A stretch of DNA of 64,000 nt from UJ101 sp047975265. GTDB lineage: Bacteria > Bacteroidota > Bacteroidia > Flavobacteriales > UJ101. The translations under genes were made by a program, and so were the position numbers. How positions within the stretch are numbered: position 1 is the stretch's first letter; each line of letters starts with the position of its first letter. The notes under the pieces were generated by a model, which worked only from the letters and a program-made list of their open reading frames with translations, was not told where the DNA came from and made no database searches. The stretch spans positions 1 to 64,000 of the forward strand of contig JBKEDE010000030.1 of NCBI GenBank assembly GCA_047975265.1. The letters run 5' to 3'. Shown here piece after piece: positions 17,168-26,711 of the stretch.

Positions 17168-18298
17168 TTATAAACGTTGTCCTAATTTTTTTATTATTTG
17201 CTCTTTCCAATTGTAAAAATCACCAAAAATAATATGTTCCCGTGCTTTTGTTACTAAGTCCAAATAAAATGCCAAATTATGAATAGAAGCAATCTGTTTT
17301 CCAAGATATTCTTTAGATTGAAACAAATGCCTTAAATAAGCCTTGGAATATTCATGATCTACATAAGATGTTCCTTTAGAATCAATGGGAGAAAAATCAT
17401 TTTCCCATTTTTTATTTTTAATATTGATGATTCCTTCCCAAGTAAACAATTGACCATTTCGGGCATTTCGGGTAGGCATTACACAATCAAACATATCAAC
17501 GCCTAAAGAAATGTTTTCCAGTATATTAATAGGTGTTCCGACACCCATTAAATAACGAGGTTTATCTTTTGGAAGAATTTCACAAACAAGTTCAGTTGTT
17601 TTATACATTTCTTCGACAGGCTCGCCTACGCTCAATCCTCCGATAGCATTTCCATCAGCTTGAAAAGAGGCGATGGTTTCTGCTGATTCAATGCGTAAAT
17701 CTTTGTATGTACTTCCTTGTACAATAGGGAATAAACTTTGTTTGTAATCGTAAATTTCAGGATTTTTTTTTAACCAATTATCACAACGTTTAAGCCACCT
17801 ATGAGTCATTTGCATACTTTTTTTTGCATAAGTATAATCGCAAGGATAAGGTGTACATTCATCAAAAGCCATGATAATATCAGCACCGATTTCTCTTTCG
17901 GTTTTCATCACGCTTTCCGGAGAAAAAAAATGATAACTACCGTCTATATGAGATTTAAATTTAACCCCTTCTTCTGTAATTTTTCTGCTATTGGATAAAG
18001 AATAAACCTGATAGCCTCCCGAATCGGTTAAAATAGGCTGATTCCAGCCTATAAATTGATGAAGCCCACCGACTTGTTTTAAAATATCAGTTCCGGGACG
18101 TAAATATAAATGATAAGTATTTCCTAAAATAATTTGTGCTTTTATTTCGTATTTTAATTCTCTTTGATGAACTGATTTAACGGATCCTACAGTACCTACA
18201 GGCATAAAAATCGGAGTTTTGATTTTACCATGGTCTAAAGTAATTTCACCTGCCCGTGCACTTGATTTTGGATCATTTTTTTCTAATATGAATTTCAT
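17168..18298 (-). CDS. tgt: tRNA-guanine(34) transglycosylase
   Basis: I start at the ATG of MKFILEKND (18298); an ATG three codons upstream is possible. The enzyme exchanges G34 for preQ1 or queuine in tRNAs with GUN anticodons. Visible motifs are TDSGGYQVYSLS with the general-base Asp, FDECTPYPC, GGLSVGEP and the nucleophile Asp in GVDMFDCVMPTRNAR. The C-terminal region, where most bacterial Tgt proteins carry CxCxxC plus His for structural zinc, reads GTSYVDHEYSKAYLRHLF and lacks all three cysteines, although the following HN motif is present. Zinc-free Tgt is, as I recall, usual in flavobacteria. Length otherwise matches the family. Confidence 0.95.
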   Translation of the reverse strand: MKFILEKNDPKSSARAGEITLDHGKIKTPIFMPVGTVGSVKSVHQRELKYEIKAQIILGNTYHLYLRPGTDILKQVGGLHQFIGWNQPILTDSGGYQVYSLSNSRKITEEGVKFKSHIDGSYHFFSPESVMKTEREIGADIIMAFDECTPYPCDYTYAKKSMQMTHRWLKRCDNWLKKNPEIYDYKQSLFPIVQGSTYKDLRIESAETIASFQADGNAIGGLSVGEPVEEMYKTTELVCEILPKDKPRYLMGVGTPINILENISLGVDMFDCVMPTRNARNGQLFTWEGIINIKNKKWENDFSPIDSKGTSYVDHEYSKAYLRHLFQSKEYLGKQIASIHNLAFYLDLVTKAREHIIFGDFYNWKEQIIKKLGQRL

Positions 18299-18354
18299 AG
18301 CGGGCAAAGATACGGAATTTATTATTTTAAGTATTTTCTAAGTTTCAAATAAAA

Positions 18355-19323
18355 TTATAAATCCCTATTAATTAGGTATTCAGATAAATGAATTAGTTTT
18401 TCCTTACTCTTTTTAGTCTTAATTTTATCTAAATATTCCAAAGCCTTTTTTTGATAACGATGGCATTCGGTAGCAGTTTCTTTCTGAATATTTAGTGTTT
18501 CAAAAATTTGAATGACTTCATTTACTTTTTGGGCATCTTGAGATTTGTTGGCGTAAAGTTTTAGTAAACGTTCTTTTTGTTTGGAGTTTGCTTTTTCCAA
18601 CGCCTTTAAATATAAAATGGTTTTTTTGTTTTCATAAATATCTCCGGCACGGCGTTTACCTACTTTTTTTACAGATCCGTAAACATCCAGGTAATCATCT
18701 TGAATTTGAAAGGCGATACCTAAATATTTTCCAAACTGATACAGATTTTCAGCATCTTCATCCGAAGCATTTCCTATCAAAGCTCCTATTTTTAATGATG
18801 ATGCAATTAAGACAGCTGTTTTTAGAGTAATCATTTTAATATAATCATCAAAAGTAATAAGATTGGATTTCTCAAAATCTATATCATATTGTTGTCCTTC
18901 GCATACTTCTACGGCACTTCTAATAAATAATTGAAGGCATTTTTTATACATCACAGGGTCTAAATCTTCAAATAATTCATAGGATTTAATCATCAAAACA
19001 TCACCTGAAAGGATTGCGGTATTAACATCCCATTTTGTATGAACTGTTTTGTTTCCACGTCTGAGAGAGGCATCATCCATAATGTCATCATGAATTAATG
19101 TAAAGTTGTGAAACCATTCTAAGGCAAGAGCGGGTTTCTTAATTTTATCGTAATCATCAGAGAATAATTCAAATGCAGAAATGGCTAAAACAGGGCGAAT
19201 GTGTTTCCCTTCCAATTCCAAAATATAATTTAAGGGTTCATATAAATTATATGGGTTTTTATTAAATTTATATTTTTTAATGATGTTGTCTATAAACTGA
19301 ATCTGAGATTTGATTAATTCCAT
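18355..19323 (-). CDS. Polyprenyl diphosphate synthase (trans-isoprenyl synthase)
   Basis: This 322-residue protein has both aspartate-rich motifs of trans-prenyltransferases, LIHDDIMDDASLRRG near residue 77 and FQIQDDYLDVYG near residue 208, plus KTA (about 169) and the GKHIRPVL lysine-arginine pair. It condenses isopentenyl diphosphate onto an allylic primer. The residues before the first motif (ALEWFHNFT) suggest a short to medium product such as farnesyl or geranylgeranyl diphosphate, but product length cannot be fixed from this. It is monocistronic. Confidence 0.9.
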   Translation of the reverse strand: MELIKSQIQFIDNIIKKYKFNKNPYNLYEPLNYILELEGKHIRPVLAISAFELFSDDYDKIKKPALALEWFHNFTLIHDDIMDDASLRRGNKTVHTKWDVNTAILSGDVLMIKSYELFEDLDPVMYKKCLQLFIRSAVEVCEGQQYDIDFEKSNLITFDDYIKMITLKTAVLIASSLKIGALIGNASDEDAENLYQFGKYLGIAFQIQDDYLDVYGSVKKVGKRRAGDIYENKKTILYLKALEKANSKQKERLLKLYANKSQDAQKVNEVIQIFETLNIQKETATECHRYQKKALEYLDKIKTKKSKEKLIHLSEYLINRDL

Positions 19324-19407
19324 GTGTTTTTTTTAATCTTGGTAAAGATAACTTTAAAAATGAATTGAAACTAAGTAAACTTTTTTATTTTTTTAGTTTT
19401 CTTTGTT

Positions 19408-19415
19408 TATATTTG
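19408..19415 (+). promoter_or_regulatory. Candidate -7 box ahead of the TetR relic and efflux operon
   Basis: TATATTTG matches the TAnnTTTG consensus and lies 5 bases before the old regulator ATG at 19421. No convincing TTTG is seen at -33; the upstream stretch is T-rich. It could now drive a long leader into the efflux operon. Confidence 0.35.
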
Positions 19416-19420
19416 TCGTT

Positions 19421-19831
19421 ATGATTTAAGGGAAATAATTAGAAAAAAATTTATTAGGGAAATCTGTTGAATTGTTTTTGTTTGTCAGGATGAAAATAAT
19501 TACCATGGAAATGTATCGGGTTCGTTTGGAATCTCAAAAACTTTATATAATCATTTCCTGATAAAAAGAAACGTTAATTAAAGAAGCCTTAACTTTTCAA
19601 ATTTATAAAATAGTTGAGGAAGTAACGGTTGTAATTTGATGTGCTACTACCGTTGAAAAAGGAAAAATTTATTACAAAGTCAAGGTGTGTTTGGATTTTT
19701 TTAAGAAAAAATTTTGATATAAATCGGTTTATTCAAAATTATTTTTTATCTTTATGAACATTGAAGAGAACAACTTTTTTAAAGAATTGAATTTATTGCA
19801 TGAGAAATTGGAAAAAAACCTAAACTTTTAA
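19421..19831 (+). pseudogene. Decayed TetR/AcrR-family regulator upstream of the efflux operon
   Basis: Read from the ATG at 19421, one frame runs 137 codons to the TAA at 19831 with internal stops at codons 3, 6, 47, 48, 73 and 99 but no frameshift. Between stops it reads KSVELFLFVRMKIITMEM and KETLIKEALTFQIYKIVEEV, which matches the start of flavobacterial TetR proteins (KSVELFL..GFKS.TMDDIA, then KETL.KEA). The recognition-helix part (usually ISKKTLYxxF) is blurred, and the expected C-terminal third is missing. It lies directly in front of tolC in the same direction, the usual place of the local repressor. This explains most of the otherwise empty gap 19324-19882; the rest of that gap shows nothing I can name. 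Confidence 0.7.
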
Positions 19832-19882
19832 ATTAATTCTTACTACAAAAAAAATTAAAGAACTAAAAGGAATTAGAAAACT

Positions 19883-21271
19883 ATGAGAAAATTTTACATG
19901 AAAAAGATAGTTAAAAAATTCGTATTTTTAATTATATGCTTTTTACAAGGAATTTATTCACAAGGGTTAGCACAAGAAGACAACTCTGTTTCTTGGGTTT
20001 ATCGGTTTACATTTGAAGAAGCTATTGCATATGGTGCTGAAAATAATTATGATATTAAAAAGGCAGATTATGATTTTAAAGTAGCCGAAAAAAAAGTTTG
20101 GGAAGCTATTTCTAAAGGATTACCACAGATCGATGGTATGGCACAATATCAAAATAATTTAAAGCAACCCATTACACTTTTGCCGGGGGAAATTGTTGGA
20201 GGTTCTCCGGGAACATTTATTAAAACCACTTTTGGAACCAAGCAGACGATGACAGCCGGAGTTGGCTGGAATCAGTTGATTTTTAATGGGAATTATTTGG
20301 TTGCAATTCAAGTATCTAAAGTATCTAAGCGAATAGAAGAATTAACGAAGAATAAAACAGAAATTGAAGTAAAAACAGCTGTGGCACAAGCGTATAGTTC
20401 CGTAATTATAGCTGAAGAAAATGTGAAAATATTAGAAAAAAATATTGAAGTAGCTGAGAAAAATTTACACGAATCTTCTGAATCTTATAAAGCGGGTTTT
20501 ATAGAATTACAATCTGTTGAACAGTTAGAACTAAGTTTAGCCCAACTAAAAAATGCTTATGAACGCTCAAAACGATTGATTAACATATCAAAAGACAATT
20601 TAAAATTTGTCATGGGAATTCCTGTAACGGATAATATTACTTTAGAAGATACTATTGACGACATGATTACCAAAAATTTAACAACCTCTTTAGTAGAGGA
20701 AAAATTTGACATAGAAAATAATGTTGATTATTTAATTTCTCAAAAAGCAATAAGATCCAAAAAATTATTATTAAGACTTAATAAATCAAATGCTTTGCCC
20801 AGTTTAAGAGGAAGTTTAAATTATTCTTATACAAAAGGATCTAAAGAATTTCCTTTATCAGACGATGAGTTCAGTTGGTATCCCAGCTTAGTTTTAGGAG
20901 TTAATTTAAACGTACCGATTTTCAGTTCTTTTAAACGAAACTCTCAACGCCAGCAAGCTAAAATAGAATTAGAAAAAGCGTATGTGACCAATACCCAATT
21001 AGAAGAACAATTGGAGTTGGAAGTTCGTACGCAACGGACTTCTTACGAAAACTCGGTTGAAACATATTACGTATCAAAAGATAATATGAAATTAGCTGAA
21101 AAAATTTACAAAAAAGAACGAATTAAATATTTTGGAGGAATTTCAACAAGTAACGACTTGAGAGTTTCTGAAAATCAATATTATAATACTCAAAGTGATT
21201 ACGTTACGTCTGTTTTGAATTTGATAAATGCAAAAATAGCGTTAGATAAAGCTTTAAATAAATATAACTAA
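19883..21271 (+). CDS. TolC family outer-membrane efflux channel
   Basis: This 462-residue protein has a signal peptide (likely start ATG at 19883 or 19898, MKKIVKKFVFLIICF) and the two-fold repeat of long coiled helices and short strands typical of TolC. FTFEEAIAYGAENNYDIKKA opens the first repeat and FGGISTSNDLRVSENQYYN falls near the end of the second. It would form the outer-membrane exit duct for the adaptor and RND pump encoded just downstream (6 bases to the next start). The operon is tolC-adaptor-pump, the usual order in Bacteroidota. Confidence 0.92.
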   Translation: MRKFYMKKIVKKFVFLIICFLQGIYSQGLAQEDNSVSWVYRFTFEEAIAYGAENNYDIKKADYDFKVAEKKVWEAISKGLPQIDGMAQYQNNLKQPITLLPGEIVGGSPGTFIKTTFGTKQTMTAGVGWNQLIFNGNYLVAIQVSKVSKRIEELTKNKTEIEVKTAVAQAYSSVIIAEENVKILEKNIEVAEKNLHESSESYKAGFIELQSVEQLELSLAQLKNAYERSKRLINISKDNLKFVMGIPVTDNITLEDTIDDMITKNLTTSLVEEKFDIENNVDYLISQKAIRSKKLLLRLNKSNALPSLRGSLNYSYTKGSKEFPLSDDEFSWYPSLVLGVNLNVPIFSSFKRNSQRQQAKIELEKAYVTNTQLEEQLELEVRTQRTSYENSVETYYVSKDNMKLAEKIYKKERIKYFGGISTSNDLRVSENQYYNTQSDYVTSVLNLINAKIALDKALNKYN

Positions 21272-21277
21272 TAGAAA

Positions 21278-22483
21278 ATGAAAAGATACCATGTACTATT
21301 GTTAGCGATTCCTTTATGGATAATGGTTTCGTGTAAAGGAGAAAAAGGGATAGAAAACCAATCAGTAGAAGAAGTTATTGAAAAAGGAGACTTAGAATCC
21401 ATAAAAAAGAAAAAATTAGAAATCAATGCCCAATACAATAAATTAAGAAAAGAACTTTCTTTATTGGATATTGAAATTGAAAAATTAGATACCGTTAAAA
21501 GATTACCTATTGTAACAACCATGGTAGTTCAAGACACGTTATTTAATCATTTTCTTGAATTGCAAGGAAATGTTGAAACTAAGAAAAATATTATTATTTT
21601 TCCTGAATATTCCGGTGTTTTGTCTAAAGTATATGTAACACAAGGTCAATCCGTTAATAAAGGACAGATATTAGCTAAAATTGACGATGGAGGACTAACA
21701 CAACAATTAGCTCAATTAAAAGTTCAGTATCAATTAGCCCGAACGACTTTTAATCGTCAAAAGCGTTTGTGGGACCAAAAAATAGGCTCAGAAATACAAT
21801 TTTTACAAGCAAAATCGAATATGCTTGCTCAAAAAAGAGGAATGGATGCCCTGCAAGATCAAATTGCCAAAACATATGTTAAGGCACCGTTTAACGGTGT
21901 CATTGATGATGTAATAACTGAACAAGGCTCAGTTGTAATTCCGGGGTCTTCCCAGTTATTTCGAATTGTTAATTTGGATGATATGTACATCAAAACTGAT
22001 GTGCCTGAAAATTATTTGCCAACAGTAAAAGAAGGCACGCCGGTACAGGTTTATCTACCGGTTTTAGGCGACACCATTTATACGACGATTCGGCAAGTAG
22101 GAAATAATATCAAAGCCAACAACCTTGCTTTTGAAATTGAGATTGATATTCCAAATGAAAATGGAATGATAAAACCAAATCTGACAGCACAACTAAAAAT
22201 TAATGATTATCATAACGAAAAAGCTATTTTAGTTCCTCAAAATGTTGTTTCAGAAAATGCTTTAGGAGAGCAATACCTTTATGTGATAAGAAACTTGAAT
22301 GAAAAATCTGAAGCCCAAGTTGTAAAACGTATTATTAAAACAGGATTATCTCAAGATGAAAGTATTGAAATTTTAGAAGGATTACAATCGGGAGATCAAA
22401 TTATAAATGAAGGAGCACGCGGTGTTAAAGACGGAATTAAAGTACAGGTGAAAAATTTTAATAAACCGGAAAATAAATTATGA
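21278..22483 (+). CDS. RND efflux periplasmic adaptor lipoprotein
   Basis: This 401-residue membrane-fusion protein has a signal peptide ending in a lipobox (IMVSC, Cys about 19). A predicted coiled coil at about residues 30-70 precedes the lipoyl halves (GVLSKVYVTQGQSVNKGQIL and APFNGVIDDVITEQGSVVIP) that flank the helical hairpin. Beta-barrel and membrane-proximal domains follow, with LVPQNVVSENALGEQYLYVI. The extra coiled coil in front of the lipoyl domain is seen in other Bacteroidota adaptors. It overlaps the RND gene by 4 bases. Confidence 0.92.
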   Translation: MKRYHVLLLAIPLWIMVSCKGEKGIENQSVEEVIEKGDLESIKKKKLEINAQYNKLRKELSLLDIEIEKLDTVKRLPIVTTMVVQDTLFNHFLELQGNVETKKNIIIFPEYSGVLSKVYVTQGQSVNKGQILAKIDDGGLTQQLAQLKVQYQLARTTFNRQKRLWDQKIGSEIQFLQAKSNMLAQKRGMDALQDQIAKTYVKAPFNGVIDDVITEQGSVVIPGSSQLFRIVNLDDMYIKTDVPENYLPTVKEGTPVQVYLPVLGDTIYTTIRQVGNNIKANNLAFEIEIDIPNENGMIKPNLTAQLKINDYHNEKAILVPQNVVSENALGEQYLYVIRNLNEKSEAQVVKRIIKTGLSQDESIEILEGLQSGDQIINEGARGVKDGIKVQVKNFNKPENKL

Positions 22484-25400
22484 GTAATCAAAATATGACG
22501 GGAGAAAAACAGTTTGCTTTATCCGCTTGGGCAGTTAAAAACCGTATGACCATATATGTTATAATGATTTTATTCCTTTTTCTTGGAAGTTCAGCATATT
22601 ATAATATGGCACGGGAAAATTATCCGGAAATTGTTATCACTAAAATATACATTAGTTCATTGTATCCTGGAAATTCGGCTGAAGATGTTGAAAAACTCAT
22701 TACAGATCCTTTAGAAGAAGAATTAAGAAATATTTCAAATGTAGTGGAAGTTACGTCTACTTCGGTAGAGGATTATTCCATTGTCATTATAGAATTTGAT
22801 GATAATATTTCGGTAGAGCAAGCAAAACAAAAAGTAAAAGATGAAGTAGATGCCGTTGTAGCGGATTCTGACTGGCCTTTATCTGACGGAGCAAAAGTTG
22901 AACCCAATGTTTTCGACCTGAATATATCGGAAGAACAGGCGATTATGAATATAAATTTGTACGGAGATTATACCACCAAACAATTAAAAGATTATGCAGA
23001 ACTTTTGCAGGACGAAATAGAAAGTATTCCCGAAATTAAAGAAGCCAATATTCGAGGGGCTCAAGAATTGGAAGTAGAAGTTGCCGTAGATATTTATAGA
23101 ATGATGGCAGCCAATGTTAGTTTTGATGATATTCTTAATGCCATTAACAATGGTAATATAACCGTTTCGGGAGGAAACTTAATCTCCAATGATCAACGTC
23201 GTAATATTCGGGTAATAGGTGAAATAGAAAAGCCATCTGATTTAGAAGATTTTGTAGTTAAAAGTCAAGGAGGAGCTGTTTATTTAAAAGATATTGCAAC
23301 CATTTCTTTTCGTGAGAAAGATAAAACGACGTATGCTCGTGAAATGGGTAATCCGGTTGTTATGCTTGATGTGAAAAAGCGTTCCGGAAAAAACATGGTT
23401 GATGCCGTAGAAAAAGTTTATGAAAAAATTAAAGAAGCAGAAATAACTTATCTGCCACCCGATCTCAAAATTACAGTAGCCAATGATCAAAAAAACCACA
23501 CGGTTAATCAAGTAGATGATTTGGTTAATAATATCATTTTCGGTGTTATTTTAGTTGTAGGGATTTTGATGTTCTTTCTTGGTTTCCGAAATGCTTTATT
23601 TGTAGGTTTTGCTATTCCAATGTCTATGTTTATATCATTTATGATTTTACAGATGATAGGCTATACGCTAAATACGATGATTTTATTTGCAATGGTTATG
23701 GGATTGGGTATGCTTGTAGACAATGGTATTGTGGTTGTAGAAAACGTATATTCTTTAATGGAAGAAAAAGGAATGTCTGCAAAAGAAGCAGCTATTCAAG
23801 GAGTTAGTGAAATTGCTTTTCCTATTATTATTTCAACAGCTACAACCGTTGCTGCTTTTGTCCCTTTAGCATTTTGGCCGGGAATCATAGGGCAGTTCAT
23901 GATGTATTTCCCGAAAACTTTATCCGTAGTGCTGGGTTCTTCTTTGTTGGTAGCTATTTTCTTTAATTCAATGCTGACGGCTGAATTTATGAAAACAGAA
24001 GAAGGCAAAATAACAACCAAAGCGTTGCTTTTATATACGGCTATTTTAGTTGTAGCAGGAATTTCAGCCATTATATTTGGTGAAAAAGGAACAGGCATTT
24101 TTGGTTTTGGAACACTTTTAATTTGTTCAGCCGTTTTTTTATGGTTATATAGATTTATATTAGAACCCGTTTCTGTATTCTTTCAAAGCCGTATTTTAAC
24201 TTGGATGGAGCGTATTTACAGACAATTTTTAAGTTTTGCTTTAAAAGGATGGAATACAATCATTTTTGTAATAGGAACTTTTGTATTATTGATTTTATCT
24301 ATTTTGTTGGTTAGAGTATCACAACCAAAAGTTGAATTTTTTCCGGAAAACAAACCCAAGCAAATTATTGTATATATTGAGTATCCGCAAGGAACAGATA
24401 TTGAAAAAACAAACGATATTACAAAAGATGTAGAAAATAAAATTTTCAATGTATTGAAAAAATACGATGATGACGGATATAACTATATGGTTGAGTCAGC
24501 TGTTTCTCAAGTAGGAGAAGGAGCCGGAAACCCTCAAACCGATGGAGGATCTTCGGCTGAAATGCCTCATAAAGGAAAAATAACCATCTCCATGCAGGAG
24601 TATAAAAACCGTAGAGGAGTAGATTCTGAAGAGGTACAAAAGCAAATCCAAGAAGCTGTGAAAGGACATCCGGGAGTTTCTATAACCGTTGAAAAAGATA
24701 ATGCAGGTCCACCGGTAGGTTATCCGATTAATATTGAAGTTACAGGAAAAAGTTATGACGAATTAGTCGTTACGGCTAATCAAATAAAACGTTTTATAGA
24801 AGAAACCGGAGTCAGTGGAATTGAAGATTTGCGTTTAGATGTAACCAAATCAAAACCGGGAATTCAGGTTGAAGTAGATCGTAAAAAAGCCGGAGAGTTT
24901 GGTGTAGCTGTAGGACAAGTAGGATTGCAATTGCGTCGTGCTTTATACGGAGAAAAAGCAGGAACCTACAAGAAAAATGGAGATGATTATGATATTTATG
25001 TTCGTTTTGATAAAGATAACCGATACAATATCAATTCATTATTTAACCAACAAATTTCTTTTATAGATCAAGCAACAGGACAATTAAAACAAATTCCATT
25101 ATCGGCTGTTACGCATAAGAAAAATATATCTTCATTTACAGCGATTAAACATCGTGATTTAAGACGCGTGGTAACAGTTTATTCAGATGTTTTACCGGGT
25201 TATAATGCAACGGAAGTCGTAAATCATTTAAAAGATGAATTAAGAGGATTTATACCTCCTGAAGGTGTGAAATTTAATTTTACCGGAGAGATGGAAGAGC
25301 AAGAAGAGAATAGGATGTTTTTGTTATCCGCATTAGTTTCCGGATTAGGTCTTATTATGTTTTTATTGGTATTTCAGTTCAACTCCATTTCAAAACCATT

Positions 25401-25938
25401 GATTATTCTGGTTGCCATCTTTTTGAGTTTTATAGGTGTTTTTTTAGGATTGGTCATTTCGGGAAGACCTTTTGTCATTATGATGACCATGATGGGGATT
25501 ATTTCTTTGGCGGGAATTGTAGTGAATAACGGGGTAGTCTTATTGGATTATATAGAGTTATTAATTAAGCGTAAAAAACGAGAGTTACAAATCCCTGAAA
25601 ATACAATGCTTCCCAAAGAACATATTTATAGTGCCATTGTTGCCGGTGGTGTTTCACGTTTACGCCCTGTGTTACTAACGGCTATTACAACAGTTTTGGG
25701 ATTATTACCATTAGCAATAGGATTAAATATTGATTTTTTTGGATTATTTAAAGAATTGAACCCTCATGTTTATATAGGAGGAGATAATGTTATTTTCTGG
25801 GGACCTTTGGCATGGACAGTTATTAACGGATTGACTTTTGCTACATTTTTAACTCTGATTATTGTTCCAGTTATGTATTATTTGGTTAATCAATTAAAAT
25901 TATGGTACAGAGGAAAACAAGAGAAGGAGAAAAAATAA
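22480..25938 (+). CDS. RND family efflux pump
   Basis: This 1152-residue inner-membrane pump is of the AcrB/HAE type. TM4 carries the proton-relay GMLVDNGIVVVENVYSLMEE, and the second half has AGIVVNNGVVLLDYIELL. Two large periplasmic loops follow TM1 and TM7. Compared with AcrB (about 1049 residues) the excess is partly a hydrophobic insertion in the centre (about residues 505-575) with extra helices, common in Bacteroidota members. Substrate cannot be predicted. With the tolC and adaptor genes upstream it forms a full tripartite pump, and its probable TetR regulator is a pseudogene. Confidence 0.95.
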   Translation: MSNQNMTGEKQFALSAWAVKNRMTIYVIMILFLFLGSSAYYNMARENYPEIVITKIYISSLYPGNSAEDVEKLITDPLEEELRNISNVVEVTSTSVEDYSIVIIEFDDNISVEQAKQKVKDEVDAVVADSDWPLSDGAKVEPNVFDLNISEEQAIMNINLYGDYTTKQLKDYAELLQDEIESIPEIKEANIRGAQELEVEVAVDIYRMMAANVSFDDILNAINNGNITVSGGNLISNDQRRNIRVIGEIEKPSDLEDFVVKSQGGAVYLKDIATISFREKDKTTYAREMGNPVVMLDVKKRSGKNMVDAVEKVYEKIKEAEITYLPPDLKITVANDQKNHTVNQVDDLVNNIIFGVILVVGILMFFLGFRNALFVGFAIPMSMFISFMILQMIGYTLNTMILFAMVMGLGMLVDNGIVVVENVYSLMEEKGMSAKEAAIQGVSEIAFPIIISTATTVAAFVPLAFWPGIIGQFMMYFPKTLSVVLGSSLLVAIFFNSMLTAEFMKTEEGKITTKALLLYTAILVVAGISAIIFGEKGTGIFGFGTLLICSAVFLWLYRFILEPVSVFFQSRILTWMERIYRQFLSFALKGWNTIIFVIGTFVLLILSILLVRVSQPKVEFFPENKPKQIIVYIEYPQGTDIEKTNDITKDVENKIFNVLKKYDDDGYNYMVESAVSQVGEGAGNPQTDGGSSAEMPHKGKITISMQEYKNRRGVDSEEVQKQIQEAVKGHPGVSITVEKDNAGPPVGYPINIEVTGKSYDELVVTANQIKRFIEETGVSGIEDLRLDVTKSKPGIQVEVDRKKAGEFGVAVGQVGLQLRRALYGEKAGTYKKNGDDYDIYVRFDKDNRYNINSLFNQQISFIDQATGQLKQIPLSAVTHKKNISSFTAIKHRDLRRVVTVYSDVLPGYNATEVVNHLKDELRGFIPPEGVKFNFTGEMEEQEENRMFLLSALVSGLGLIMFLLVFQFNSISKPLIILVAIFLSFIGVFLGLVISGRPFVIMMTMMGIISLAGIVVNNGVVLLDYIELLIKRKKRELQIPENTMLPKEHIYSAIVAGGVSRLRPVLLTAITTVLGLLPLAIGLNIDFFGLFKELNPHVYIGGDNVIFWGPLAWTVINGLTFATFLTLIIVPVMYYLVNQLKLWYRGKQEKEKK

Positions 25939-25941
25939 ACC

Positions 25942-26394
25942 ATGCCAATACAACTAAAAGAAGATGATTTGATTTTCAAACCCAATATAGGTATCGGGAA
26001 AATCAGATTTATACATAATACAAGCGACATTATTTCTTTATATGGGAGAGCAGAAGAAATGGATATTCATAATGAAACAGAATGTGTAGCGTATGAGTAT
26101 TTTTCTAATATAACTAGGCTATCGGTGTTTTTTCACTATGATAACGGTAAGCTCGATTATACATCAATTCATACAGAAAAATTAATCGTCAATAATGTGG
26201 AAATATCAAATATGAATAGAGAGGAATTACTTTCTCATATAAAAGATTTTCACAAATCGTTGAATGTTGAGTATCAAGAACAATTTGAAGATAACGACTT
26301 GGATATTTCTCATTCTTTCGACAATATCGGTTTAACTGTATGGTTTGAGGATAACAAAATTTCTGATATTTGTGTTAATCCTGTTTTTGAGTAA
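25942..26394 (+). CDS. Unrecognised 150-residue protein after the efflux operon
   Basis: I do not recognise this protein. It is acidic and soluble, with no signal peptide; recurring pieces are NIGIGKIRFIHNTSDIISLYG and GLTVWFEDNKISDICVNPVF, giving an overall alpha/beta look like small SMI1/immunity-type or DUF7738-like proteins. It begins 3 bases after the RND stop, so it is probably cotranscribed with the pump, although no role in efflux is known. Past the TAA the same frame stays open for 23 more codons (ending ...FDTLVKFYEK, stop at 26464), which may be an old C-terminus. Confidence 0.55.
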   Translation: MPIQLKEDDLIFKPNIGIGKIRFIHNTSDIISLYGRAEEMDIHNETECVAYEYFSNITRLSVFFHYDNGKLDYTSIHTEKLIVNNVEISNMNREELLSHIKDFHKSLNVEYQEQFEDNDLDISHSFDNIGLTVWFEDNKISDICVNPVFE

Positions 26395-26711
26395 AAATTT
26401 TGTAATGGTTTAGATAGGTCGAAACAATACGATTTTGATACATTAGTAAAATTTTATGAAAAATAAAATAATTTAAAAAAACTTTTGATTAAAGCTCATT
26501 TTTAATACATTAATTTTTTGTTTACAGAAAAGGGTTAAGTAGTAATTTAACGTGTGAAAAAAGAAAAAAATAAAAATTTTTCAACAATCTAATGTTAAAA
26601 AAAAGATACGAAAATTAAAATTTAAGGTAAAAGTTTCGTGTAAATTTGAAACTCATGATGAAAAAATTAATTATTTAACAAATTAAGAAATTATTTAAAA
26701 TTTAAACAAAA
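26395..26711. other. AT-rich gap before nrdJ
   Basis: Apart from the possible old C-terminus of the preceding gene (to 26466) and a candidate promoter near 26641, I see no gene or strong hairpin in these 317 bases. In particular I could not recognise a cobalamin riboswitch box. Confidence 0.4.
26641..26648 (+). promoter_or_regulatory. Candidate -7 box of nrdJ
   Basis: TAAATTTG matches TAnnTTTG and lies 63 bases before the nrdJ ATG. The -33 region is AT-rich without a clear TTTG, so the call is weak. Confidence 0.35.

Noticed and set aside
26395..26711. A cobalamin riboswitch upstream of nrdJ
   Set aside because: The gap has no recognisable B12 box or multi-stem structure; it is plain AT-rich sequence.
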